From: an uncultured Clostridiaceae bacterium
GTDB taxonomy: Bacteria; Bacillota; Clostridia; Oscillospirales; Ruminococcaceae
Length of the DNA: 14,038 nt
Assembly: GCA_946411985.1 (NCBI GenBank)
Contig: CAMKFY010000020.1
Location: forward strand, 1 to 14,038
Direction: 5' to 3'
Notes under the pieces: model-generated
Seen by the model: only the letters and a program-made list of their open reading frames with translations
What the model was told of the DNA's origin: nothing
Databases searched by the model: none
In this document: piece by piece, positions 7,305-14,038 of the stretch
How the letters are laid out: every line of letters begins with the position of its first letter
How positions within the stretch are numbered: the stretch's first letter is position 1
Translations under genes and position numbers: made by a program

Positions 7305-10300
7305 TTGAAAAAAGGTGAAATATTAAAATTTTTAAATATAGAAAAAATGACAAGCTCACAAAAAGATGCAATTTTAAGTAAAAACACGCCTATATTAGTG
7401 TCTGCTTCTGCAGGCAGTGGTAAAACTTTATGTTTAACATCGCGGTTTCTTATTAAAATTTTAAATTGTGAAAACCCCATACCTCCCAAAAAGCTATTGT
7501 TAATTACATTTTCAAAGCTTGCTGCCACAGAAATGTATACTAGAATTAGAAGCAATATGGAAAATTTAATAAAAATATATCCTAATAGTAGCAATATCAA
7601 AAAAATATATAATTCAATCTCCAAAAATTATATAACAACAATAGATTCGTTTTGTTTTAATATTTTAAGAGAAAATTTCAAGCTTTGTAATATATCGCCA
7701 AACTTTAATTTGGTATCTGAATCGCAAATAATAGAATTAAAAAATAATGTAATAAATTCCATATTTGAAAAATTTTATAAAAAAAATAGAGAACAATTTC
7801 AAAATTTATGCGATTATTTTAGTTTAAAATCTAACGCTACTTTAAAAGAAACAATTTTGCATATATATTCAAAATCTAAATCGCAACCTTTCCCAGAGCT
7901 ATATATAGAGGATATGTTGTTAACATATAAAAACCCACCAAATTTTGAAAATAGCGGATACGTTAAAGAAATAAAGCAAGGTATGCTATATAAATTAGAG
8001 CAAGCTAAAATGTTGCTATATGAATCTAAAAGTTTTCTAACCGAAGAACTATTAAGAAAAAACTTTGAGCCTGTAATAGATTCTATAATTTTAATTGTTC
8101 ACAAATTAGAATATAATATTAAAATTTTAAAATTTAGTGAATTAAATAAAATTCTTTGTAACATAGAATTTGAAAATTTCCCTAGATATGGAAAAAAAAA
8201 TAACCCATTTAACAAAGAGTTAGCTGAAAAAATTAAAACTAATTTTGTAAATCCTGCGAAAAAAATTATAAATACTTTAAAAGATTATGTTATAACAGAA
8301 GAAGAATATTTAAGCTGTTTTAAAAAACAAAAAGAAATAGTAGCGCAGCTACACAAAATAACAATAAAATTTTTTAAAAAGCTAGAAAAAGAGAAAAGTA
8401 AGAGAAACATATTAGAATTTTCAGACCTTATAACAAAAACGTTAAAAATTATAGCTACGCCCTCTTTAAACGGCCGTTTAGAACTAACTTCGTTTGGCAA
8501 GAAAATATCTAAAAAATTTACAGAAGTTTTGGTGGACGAGTTTCAAGATATAAATAGCTCACAAGGCATGCTAATTAACATAATATCTAATAAAGAGCAA
8601 AACCTGTTCGCAGTAGGCGATTTAAAGCAGAGCATATATGGCTTTAGAAATTCAAATACAAGAATTTTTATAGATAGCAAAGAGAAATATTCAAATAGTT
8701 TTAAAGGCAGTGTAATAAATTTAAACGCCAATTTTAGAAGTAGAGCTGAAATAACAAATTTAGTGAATTTTTTGTTTGGACAGGTTATGTCTTACGAATT
8801 TGGTGGCACTAACTATAAAGATGATGACTTATTTTTAAACAGCCAAAACATTGCTAATAATTCTGCCTACTTGCCTGAGTTGCATATACTTAAAAACAGC
8901 ACAGATGTTGATGACACCGAATTTGAAATGCAACATATAGCAAACACAATAAAAACAATGTTAACAGAAAAATTTAAAGTAAAAGATGGCAGCAAATTAA
9001 GAGCTTGTAAACCTCAAGATTTTGCTATATTATTCCGCACCAACACCAAAGCTATTAATATACTTTGTGAAAAGCTTACAAATTTAAATATAAATTTTAA
9101 TTGCCTTAGTAACACTAATTTTTTAAAATCATTTGAAATATCACTTTTAATATCGCTGCTTAAAATAATATCTAACCCAATGCTAGATATACCTTTTTGC
9201 GCTGTAGCTATTAGCCCAATGTTCCACTTTACAAAAGAAGAATTGGTAGATATAAAAATAAAATATAAATTTTGCTGTTTTTTTAAAGCGTTCAAAAAAT
9301 ATAAAACTGAAAAATGCCTCAAATTTATTGAGTTTTTAGAATATTTAACAGAAAAAACTGGAAATTTATCTTTAGAAGAGTTAATAGAAGAAATTTACAA
9401 TAGCGAAACATTCACAAAAATATTCACAGAAATAGAATTTAGCGACCTACATTTTAAAAATTTTGAACTTTTAATTATAACTGCAAAACAATATAAAGAT
9501 TATAGCAAATTTGGGTTAACAGGCTTTTTGCAATATATAGAAACGTTAAAAAATGAAAAGCACGAAATAAAAACAACAAATAATATAAATAATAATAATT
9601 CCGTAAATATAATGAGCATACATAAAAGCAAAGGTTTGGAGTTCCCTATTGTTTTTATACCGCTAATAATCAAAAAATTTAACGAACAAGATTTTAAGAA
9701 GCCTATTTTAATATCATCTAAATTTGGCGTAACATTAAAACATTCTTGTAAAAAAACTTTATCTCGTTATAACACCTTACCATTTAACGCTGCTGTTTTT
9801 TATGAAAATAAAATTTTAAAAGAGCAAGAACTAAGACTTTTATATGTGGCAACAACAAGAGCAAAAGATAAACTTATATTTATAGCTACAGATAATAAAA
9901 ATATTGCAAACTCTAAAGCAATTTATAATTATAATAATTTTACACTGCCTGCTTCATATTGCGCCGCACAAACTAGTTTTTATAGCTTTATATTAACAAG
10001 CTTTGCGCGCTATAAAGTTAACACTGTGGAAAATATTACAAATTTTGAACATTGCAACTTTAAATGCGCATTAAAAATTAAAAATAAATTTTGTGAAATT
10101 AAAGAAAAAGTTGAAATAAAAACTGAATATTTACCAGAGAGCTCTCATTTTGTAAAAAAGCTAAAATCTCAAATTAAAAAAACTAACAATAACTTTAAAA
10201 CTATTCCTGCAAAAATATCTGTTACAGAACTTGCTAAGTATAAAAACAAAAATTTTAGAAAGCCAAGCTTAAAATACCCAAATTTAGACATAATAAAGAA

Positions 10301-10796
10301 AGCAACTCCAAAAGAAATTGGAACTGCAATGCACAACTTCCTACAATTTGCGAATTTTAAAAACGCTGAGAAAAATTTACAAAACGAAATAAAAAAGCTA
10401 GTAGAAAAAGAATTTATAACCCTAAAACAGGCACAATACTTAAAAATTCAACAAATAAGAAATTTCTTTTCCTCAGAAGCATATAATATAATTAAAAAAT
10501 CTAAAAAAATATACAGAGAAAAAAGCTTTCTTTTAGAATTGAACTCTAACGAAATCTTTGAAAAAACTAGAAATCAAAAAATATTAATACAAGGAATAGT
10601 AGATTGCCTAGTAGAAGTTAATGAAAAACTAATAATAATAGACTATAAAACAGACAAAGCAGACGAAAACACAATAATGAAACTTTATAAAGAACAAATG
10701 AAATATTATAAACACGCTTTAGAAAAGCTAACGAAAAAACAGGTGGCACTTTGCCTAATATATTCAACACACCTAAACAAAACAATAAAAATATAA
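7305..10796 (+). CDS. addA: AddA subunit of AddAB helicase-nuclease (UvrD-like helicase, RecB nuclease)
   Basis: Motor subunit of AddAB: an SF1A 3'-5' helicase fused to a RecB-family nuclease that cuts one strand. It has 1163 residues, slightly below the usual 1200-1250. Helicase motifs are complete: Walker A ASAGSGKT (34-41), TFSKLAATEM, TIDSFCFNIL, motif II DEFQD (411-415), motif III GDLKQSIYGFR (438-448), NFRSR (motif IV), SIHKSKGLEF (771-780, motif V) and LRLLYVATTRA (843-853, motif VI). The nuclease has GTAMH (His1010), GIVD (Asp1100) and IIDYKTD (Asp1113, Lys1115). It lies 90 bases after addB with no promoter or terminator obvious between, so it is probably co-transcribed. The start is uncertain: TTG at 7305 has GAGGAGA 11 bases upstream. 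The ATG at 7347 (MTSSQKDAI) begins where most AddA proteins begin but lacks a Shine-Dalgarno. The C-terminus abuts the rpsR terminator. Confidence 0.95.
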   Translation: MKKGEILKFLNIEKMTSSQKDAILSKNTPILVSASAGSGKTLCLTSRFLIKILNCENPIPPKKLLLITFSKLAATEMYTRIRSNMENLIKIYPNSSNIKKIYNSISKNYITTIDSFCFNILRENFKLCNISPNFNLVSESQIIELKNNVINSIFEKFYKKNREQFQNLCDYFSLKSNATLKETILHIYSKSKSQPFPELYIEDMLLTYKNPPNFENSGYVKEIKQGMLYKLEQAKMLLYESKSFLTEELLRKNFEPVIDSIILIVHKLEYNIKILKFSELNKILCNIEFENFPRYGKKNNPFNKELAEKIKTNFVNPAKKIINTLKDYVITEEEYLSCFKKQKEIVAQLHKITIKFFKKLEKEKSKRNILEFSDLITKTLKIIATPSLNGRLELTSFGKKISKKFTEVLVDEFQDINSSQGMLINIISNKEQNLFAVGDLKQSIYGFRNSNTRIFIDSKEKYSNSFKGSVINLNANFRSRAEITNLVNFLFGQVMSYEFGGTNYKDDDLFLNSQNIANNSAYLPELHILKNSTDVDDTEFEMQHIANTIKTMLTEKFKVKDGSKLRACKPQDFAILFRTNTKAINILCEKLTNLNINFNCLSNTNFLKSFEISLLISLLKIISNPMLDIPFCAVAISPMFHFTKEELVDIKIKYKFCCFFKAFKKYKTEKCLKFIEFLEYLTEKTGNLSLEELIEEIYNSETFTKIFTEIEFSDLHFKNFELLIITAKQYKDYSKFGLTGFLQYIETLKNEKHEIKTTNNINNNNSVNIMSIHKSKGLEFPIVFIPLIIKKFNEQDFKKPILISSKFGVTLKHSCKKTLSRYNTLPFNAAVFYENKILKEQELRLLYVATTRAKDKLIFIATDNKNIANSKAIYNYNNFTLPASYCAAQTSFYSFILTSFARYKVNTVENITNFEHCNFKCALKIKNKFCEIKEKVEIKTEYLPESSHFVKKLKSQIKKTNNNFKTIPAKISVTELAKYKNKNFRKPSLKYPNLDIIKKATPKEIGTAMHNFLQFANFKNAEKNLQNEIKKLVEKEFITLKQAQYLKIQQIRNFFSSEAYNIIKKSKKIYREKSFLLELNSNEIFEKTRNQKILIQGIVDCLVEVNEKLIIIDYKTDKADENTIMKLYKEQMKYYKHALEKLTKKQVALCLIYSTHLNKTIKI

Positions 10797-10814
10797 GCCT
10801 CCACAAAAGGAGGC
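10787..10814 (-). terminator. Rho-independent terminator of the rpsF-ssb-rpsR operon
   Basis: Minus-strand GCCTCC (10814-10809) and GGAGGC (10802-10797) form a perfect six-pair GC-rich stem with a six-base loop, followed by TTATATTTTT. It starts six bases after the rpsR stop and its tail overlaps the last codons of addA. Read on the plus strand the same stem is followed by A residues (10815-10820), so it is oriented for rpsR. It might still pause convergent addA transcripts. Confidence 0.85.
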
Positions 10815-10820
10815 AAAAAA

Positions 10821-11051
10821 CTAATCACTAACATATGGCATTAACGCTAAATGCCTAGCACGCTTTATTGCTATTGTTAGTCGCCTTTGATGCTTCGAGC
10901 ATACGCCAGTCATACGCCTGGGCATAATCTTAGCTCGCTCACTTATAAAGCGCCTCAACGCACTAACATCTTTATAATCTATGTTTTCTACCTTTCCTAC
11001 ACAAAAGCTGCAAACTTTCTTACGCCCTCTCTTAACTCTATCCATAGCCAT
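10821..11051 (-). CDS. rpsR: 30S ribosomal protein S18 (zinc-binding form)
   Basis: Binds 16S rRNA in the 30S platform as a heterodimer with S6. It has 76 residues, the normal length. The core KDVSALRRFISERAKIMPRR and the C-terminal QRRLTIAIKRARHLALMPY are diagnostic. Cys14, Cys17, Cys51 and His54 (CSFC and CSKH) form the four-ligand set of the zinc-binding C+ type of S18. The ATG at 11051 has a GAGGGGG run seven bases upstream; a second in-frame ATG two codons later is less well placed. It is the last gene of rpsF-ssb-rpsR, 18 bases after ssb, and is followed directly by a hairpin terminator. Confidence 0.98.
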   Translation of the reverse strand: MAMDRVKRGRKKVCSFCVGKVENIDYKDVSALRRFISERAKIMPRRMTGVCSKHQRRLTIAIKRARHLALMPYVSD

Positions 11052-11069
11052 TACAACACCCCCTCTAAA

Positions 11070-11555
11070 CTAAAAAGGCAAATCTTCGCCATCTGTGCCT
11101 AGCTCTTCAAAACCTTCTATATTCTCAACATCTCCAACAGAAAAACCATTAGCGCCTTCATCATTAACGTTAAAATCTGAACCGTTAAAACCTTGCCCGG
11201 AAGAGCCATTTTTAGACCGAGCAACAACATTTTCCGCTTTGCTTCCACAAAAACTAACATTCTCTACCACAACTTCTAAAACGCTTCTATTGTTACCATT
11301 TTTATCTACATAACTTCTAGATTGCAAACTTCCATCTATAGCTATCATCTGACCCTTCACAAAATACTTACTTACAAACTCTGCCGTGCGGCGCCAAGCA
11401 ACACAAGGTATAAAATTTGTATGTTTCTCGCCATTTTGCCCTGTAAACCTGCTATCTAATGCAACAGAAAAAGAAAGCACAAAAACGCCACTTTGAGTTT
11501 GCCTAAGCTCTAAATTTGCTGTAATACGCCCCATTAAAACAACTCGATTTAGCAC
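11070..11555 (-). CDS. ssb: Single-stranded DNA-binding protein
   Basis: Tetrameric SSB that coats single-stranded DNA in replication, repair and recombination. It has 161 residues. The N-terminal OB fold (about 1-110) opens with LNRVVLMGRITANLELRQT and contains the WRRTAEF and KGQMIAIDGSLQSRSY blocks. A Gly/Asn/Ser-rich linker follows (about 115-150) and then an acidic tip ending GEDLPF, the tail that recruits partner proteins. The start is GTG at 11555-11553, which begins exactly at the family N-terminus (MLNR). The purine-rich sequence GGAAGTAGGCGG just upstream supplies the ribosome site. It sits between rpsF and rpsR, the standard bacterial arrangement that ties SSB supply to ribosomal protein synthesis. 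Confidence 0.97.
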   Translation of the reverse strand: MLNRVVLMGRITANLELRQTQSGVFVLSFSVALDSRFTGQNGEKHTNFIPCVAWRRTAEFVSKYFVKGQMIAIDGSLQSRSYVDKNGNNRSVLEVVVENVSFCGSKAENVVARSKNGSSGQGFNGSDFNVNDEGANGFSVGDVENIEGFEELGTDGEDLPF

Positions 11556-11577
11556 AATAACCGCCTACTTCCAAATT

Positions 11578-11874
11578 TTAATTATCTTTAGTAACTAAAA
11601 GCGTTCGAATAACCCCATCTGTTATGCCGTAAATTCTGCTCAACTCCGCAGAAAAACTCGGCGCACTTTTAAAATTAAAAAGAACGTAATAGCCTTCCTT
11701 TTCGTAATTTATAGGGTACGCCAAATTCCTTTTACCCCATTCATCTACAGCAGACAATTCTCCATTATCTGATATTAACTTCTTAATTTTTTCTACTATT
11801 TCCTTAATTTTATCTTCACCTATTTTAGTGCTTATAACAACAACACTTTCATAACTACGCTTAACATCCACCAT
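11578..11874 (-). CDS. rpsF: 30S ribosomal protein S6
   Basis: Binds S18 and 16S rRNA in the 30S platform. It has 98 residues from the chosen ATG, close to the usual 95-100. The N-terminal strand SYESVVVIST, central DEWGKRNLAYPINYEKEGYY and C-terminal GVIRTLLVTKD are characteristic. The reading frame stays open to a GTG at 11937, but that codon lies at the predicted transcription start and would add 21 residues atypical of S6, so it is rejected. The ATG at 11874 has GGAGG 15 bases upstream, an unusually long gap. An in-frame ATT three bases after GGAGG is an alternative but would be a rare start codon. It is the first gene of rpsF-ssb-rpsR, driven by the promoter at 11943-11971, with 22 bases to ssb. 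Confidence 0.95.
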   Translation of the reverse strand: MVDVKRSYESVVVISTKIGEDKIKEIVEKIKKLISDNGELSAVDEWGKRNLAYPINYEKEGYYVLFNFKSAPSFSAELSRIYGITDGVIRTLLVTKDN

Positions 11875-11942
11875 ATTAAATTCAATTCGCCTCCAATTAG
11901 TATTAAATAAAAAAACACAAAAACTAAGCCTTACCATATAAG

Positions 11943-11971
11943 ATGATACTAAATTTTAGTTGCATTGTCAA
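11943..11971 (-). promoter_or_regulatory. Sigma-A promoter of rpsF-ssb-rpsR
   Basis: Minus-strand TTGACA (11971-11966, six of six), a 17-base spacer and TATCAT (11948-11943, five of six) make a strong promoter. The predicted start near 11936 gives a leader of about 60 bases before the rpsF ATG. A 13-base palindrome, ACTAAATTTTAGT (11948-11960), lies in the spacer and touches the -10 box. Confidence 0.88.
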
Positions 11972-11981
11972 GAAATAAATA

Positions 11982-11998
11982 AATTATTGCAAATAATT
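11982..11998 (-). terminator. Weak AT-only hairpin at the galU stop
   Basis: AATTATT (11998-11992 on the minus strand) and AATAATT (11988-11982) form a perfect seven-pair stem with a three-base loop, covering the last galU codons and the stop. A T-rich stretch follows. With no G-C pair in the stem it would be a poor terminator, and galU transcripts may run on into rpsF. The match could be chance in AT-rich DNA. Confidence 0.3.
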
Positions 11999-12856
11999 AA
12001 GCTCATTTTTTAAATAATCTAAAAACTCTGTTTTTATCTCCTCATCTCGCAAAGCATATTCAACATTTGCTTTTAACACTCCAACTTTGCTGCCCATATC
12101 GTAACATTTTCCCTTAAAATCTACACCTAACATGCCATCTGTGTTTGCTAAAAACTTCATTGCATCTGTGAGCTGCAGCTCCCCACCAGCTCCAAACTTA
12201 GTGTTTTTCAAAATTGAAAATATTGTAGGCGGCAAAACACATCTGCCAAAAATAGAATATGAAGACAACAACTCATCCATTTTTGGCTTTTCTACCATAT
12301 CATCTACTCTAAAAATATTACCTCCTAAACTTTTAACGCTAACAGAAGAATAGCTACTAATTTTACTTTGTTCAACTTCTCGTATAGCCAAAACTCCCAT
12401 ACCATATTCGTCATAAACTCTGCAAAGCTGTTCACAAACTGGGTCTGCTGAATATATAACGTCGTCGGCATAAGCCACAACAAAAGGCTCATTTCCAACA
12501 AAAGACTCAGCGCAAAGAACAGCACCGCCAAGGCCATTTGGAGTTTTTTGCCTTATATACACTATATCTCCCATATTGGAAACCTTCATAATATCATCAT
12601 ACTTAGACTTCATGTTTTTATATAGCAATGCATTCTCTAGCTCTAAAGACCTATCAAAATAGTCTTCTATTGCAGATTTACCCCTACTTAAAATTATGGC
12701 TATTTGTTCTATTCCGCTATCTAAAATTTCTTGCACTATATAATGAATAGCAGGCTTGTCAACTATATTTAACATTTCTTTAGGAACAGATTTTGAAGCA
12801 GGCAAAACTCTTGTACCAAGCCCTGCAGCAGCAATAACCGCCTTTTTTATTTTCAA
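11984..12856 (-). CDS. galU: UTP--glucose-1-phosphate uridylyltransferase
   Basis: Makes UDP-glucose from UTP and glucose-1-phosphate for cell-envelope glycans, glycolipids and galactose metabolism. It has 290 residues, the usual length for GalU/GtaB. The nucleotide-binding start reads KAVIAAAGLGTRVLPASKSV with PKEML after it. Further motifs are DKPAIHYIVQE, ADD at 130-132 (metal site), GAGGELQLTDAM and CYDMGSKVGVLKANVEYAL near the end. The usual GLGHA stretch is GLGGA at 108-112, so a commonly conserved His is Gly. The start is TTG at 12856-12854, with a GGGGAG run five bases upstream; the family begins right there (KIKKAVIAAAG). It follows clpX by 22 bases, so the two are probably co-transcribed. 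Other sugar-1-phosphate nucleotidylyltransferases are less likely given the GalU-specific C-terminal motif. Confidence 0.93.
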   Translation of the reverse strand: MKIKKAVIAAAGLGTRVLPASKSVPKEMLNIVDKPAIHYIVQEILDSGIEQIAIILSRGKSAIEDYFDRSLELENALLYKNMKSKYDDIMKVSNMGDIVYIRQKTPNGLGGAVLCAESFVGNEPFVVAYADDVIYSADPVCEQLCRVYDEYGMGVLAIREVEQSKISSYSSVSVKSLGGNIFRVDDMVEKPKMDELLSSYSIFGRCVLPPTIFSILKNTKFGAGGELQLTDAMKFLANTDGMLGVDFKGKCYDMGSKVGVLKANVEYALRDEEIKTEFLDYLKNELNYLQ

Positions 12857-12878
12857 AAATTCTCCCCCTTAAAATTTT

Positions 12879-14038
12879 TTAACTTTCTAGAAATTTGCCC
12901 AATATGCTCTTTTTTGTTTTAATTGGAGCTTCAAGCTTTTTAACCACATCTTCCGTTATTTTAACAGATTCCACGTCTGGTTCAGATGGCAACTCAAACA
13001 TAAGCTTTAAAAGCACATCTTCTATTATGCTGCGCAAACCTCTAGCGCCTGTTTTCCTTTCTAACGCTTTTTTTGCTATTAAACGCAAAGCCCCATCTGT
13101 GAAATCTAACTTTACATTATCATAAGACAACAACTTTTTATATTGCTTAACTAACGCATTTTTCGGCTCTGTTAAAATATTAATTAACGCTTCCTCATCT
13201 AACGGAGAAAGAGCTGTTATTATAGGAATTCTGCCCACTAACTCTGGAATTATTCCAAACTTCACTAAATCTTGTGCCTCCACATTTTCCAAAGCCCTGC
13301 TTTTAAATTTCTTGTCTTTAACACTAATATCTCCACCAAAGCCTATTGCTGAATTTCCAAAACGCCTGCCAATTATTTCCTCTAACCCTTCAAAAGCTCC
13401 ACCACATATAAACAAAATATTTTTAGTGTTTACTTGTATAAATTCCTGATTTGGATGTTTTCTGCCGCCCTGAGGAGGCACGTTAGACACCGTTCCTTCT
13501 ATTATTTTTAAAAGAGCCTGCTGAACACCCTCCCCACTTACATCTCTTGTTATTGAAGTATTCTCAGATTTCCTAGTTATTTTATCTATTTCGTCTATAT
13601 ATATTATGCCACACTGTGCCGCGTCTACGTCAAAATCTGCTGCCTGAATTAGCCTTAAAATAACATTTTCAACATCTTCGCCAACATAACCAGCTTCTGT
13701 TAAGGTTGTAGCATCTGCTATTGCAAAAGGAACATCTAACGCCTTTGCCAAAGTTTGAGCAAGATACGTTTTCCCAACACCTGTAGGCCCCAAAAGAAGC
13801 ACATTGCTTTTTTGTATTTCAACGTCATCAACAGGGTCTGAACAAATTCTTTTGTAGTGGTTATAAACAGCCACAGACAAAACCTCTTTAGCTTTATCTT
13901 GCCCTACAACATATTGATCTAAAATTTCTTTTATTTTTTTAGGCTTTAAAAAATTAGATTTAACAAGCTTTTTGCTTGCACTGCTAGTGTTGGTGGCCGC
14001 TTCTTTAACGCCAACCTTTGGAATTTTATTAATAGGCT
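12879..14038 (-). CDS. clpX: ClpX, ATPase subunit of ClpXP protease (N-terminus cut by window edge)
   Basis: AAA+ hexameric unfoldase that feeds tagged or misfolded proteins into ClpP. The reading frame is open to the right edge, giving 385 residues. The true start and the N-terminal four-cysteine zinc domain lie outside. Visible in order are a low-complexity linker (ATNTSSASKKLVKSN), ILDQYVVGQDKAKEVLSVAV, Walker A GPTGVGKT, pore loop GYVGED, Walker B IIYIDEIDKI, the SGEGVQQALLKIIEG arm, the RKHP substrate-gripping loop, IGFGG (the IGF loop that docks on ClpP) and sensor 2 GARGLRSIIED. An apparent start at 13880 is an internal TTG leucine codon. All functional loops are present, so the protein should be an active ClpP partner. 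clpP is not in the window; galU follows by 22 bases. Confidence 0.97.
   Translation of the reverse strand, partial: PINKIPKVGVKEAATNTSSASKKLVKSNFLKPKKIKEILDQYVVGQDKAKEVLSVAVYNHYKRICSDPVDDVEIQKSNVLLLGPTGVGKTYLAQTLAKALDVPFAIADATTLTEAGYVGEDVENVILRLIQAADFDVDAAQCGIIYIDEIDKITRKSENTSITRDVSGEGVQQALLKIIEGTVSNVPPQGGRKHPNQEFIQVNTKNILFICGGAFEGLEEIIGRRFGNSAIGFGGDISVKDKKFKSRALENVEAQDLVKFGIIPELVGRIPIITALSPLDEEALINILTEPKNALVKQYKKLLSYDNVKLDFTDGALRLIAKKALERKTGARGLRSIIEDVLLKLMFELPSEPDVESVKITEDVVKKLEAPIKTKKSILGKFLES

Noticed and set aside
11156..11215. The Gly/Asn-rich tail of SSB as an unusual repeat
   Set aside because: A flexible low-complexity linker before an acidic tip is normal for bacterial SSB.
11875..11936. 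The conserved S6:S18-binding leader motif of rpsF operons
   Set aside because: The expected bulged CCG element and flanking stem were not seen; only a weak UUAGU/ACUAA pairing is possible.
11875..11937. A longer S6 beginning at the GTG at 11937
   Set aside because: That codon lies at the predicted transcription start, and the 21 added residues do not resemble S6.
13878..13880. A clpX start codon at 13880
   Set aside because: It is a TTG leucine codon within the conserved KAKEVLSVAV segment. The frame continues without a stop to the window edge and encodes typical ClpX sequence upstream.
1..14038. Reassigned UGA codon, as in some very AT-rich bacteria
   Set aside because: Trp is encoded by TGG, and yqeG ends in TGA exactly where the family ends.
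1..14038. CRISPR array, insertion sequence, prophage, tRNA or rRNA, or a new multi-gene system
   Set aside because: No direct repeat series, transposase, integrase, structural RNA or unfamiliar gene cluster was seen. All thirteen genes belong to known families.

Overview
The window reads as chromosomal housekeeping DNA from an AT-rich, low-GC Gram-positive bacterium (Bacillota, most likely an uncultured clostridial lineage). Three things point there. First, the run yqeG / endonuclease IV-like / aroQ / M24 peptidase / efp resembles the Bacillota yqhS-yqhT-efp neighbourhood. Second, EF-P has a KPGKG loop and S21 is of the short Firmicutes type. Third, double-strand-break repair uses an addB-addA pair rather than recBCD. 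This placement is inferred from gene content only. The standard genetic code applies: TGG encodes Trp and TGA is used as a stop.

Left block (1-3770, all minus strand). In transcription order: rpsU (S21), a rho-independent terminator, yqeG (HAD phosphatase), an endonuclease IV-like TIM-barrel gene that overlaps yqeG by TTGA, aroQ (type II dehydroquinase), an M24 Xaa-Pro peptidase and efp, which runs off the left edge. The yqeG-to-peptidase genes are packed tightly enough to be one operon. efp has a small upstream gap with a possible promoter of its own.

Central block (3770-10800, plus strand). A divergent intergenic region carries two good sigma-A-type promoters, one firing left into rpsU and one firing right into addB. 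addB (Fe-S/nuclease subunit) and addA (helicase-nuclease subunit) follow. This pair is much more AT-rich and richer in Ile, Lys and Asn codons than its flanks. AddB has lost the Walker A motif but keeps its nuclease residues and all four iron-sulfur cysteines.

Right block (10787-14038, minus strand). In transcription order: clpX (enters from the right edge, N-terminus missing), galU 22 bases later, a strong promoter, then the classic rpsF-ssb-rpsR operon. That operon ends in a GC-rich terminator abutting the addA stop codon, so the addBA and rpsF operons converge.

No mobile element, CRISPR array, tRNA, rRNA or evident new defence or biosynthetic system was seen, and no gene-free stretch exceeds 300 bases. 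The most notable points are the AddB without Walker A, the endonuclease IV homologue lacking one zinc-ligand aspartate, the compositional break at addBA, the high share of TTG and GTG starts (6 of 12 visible starts), and a GalU with a changed GLGHA motif.
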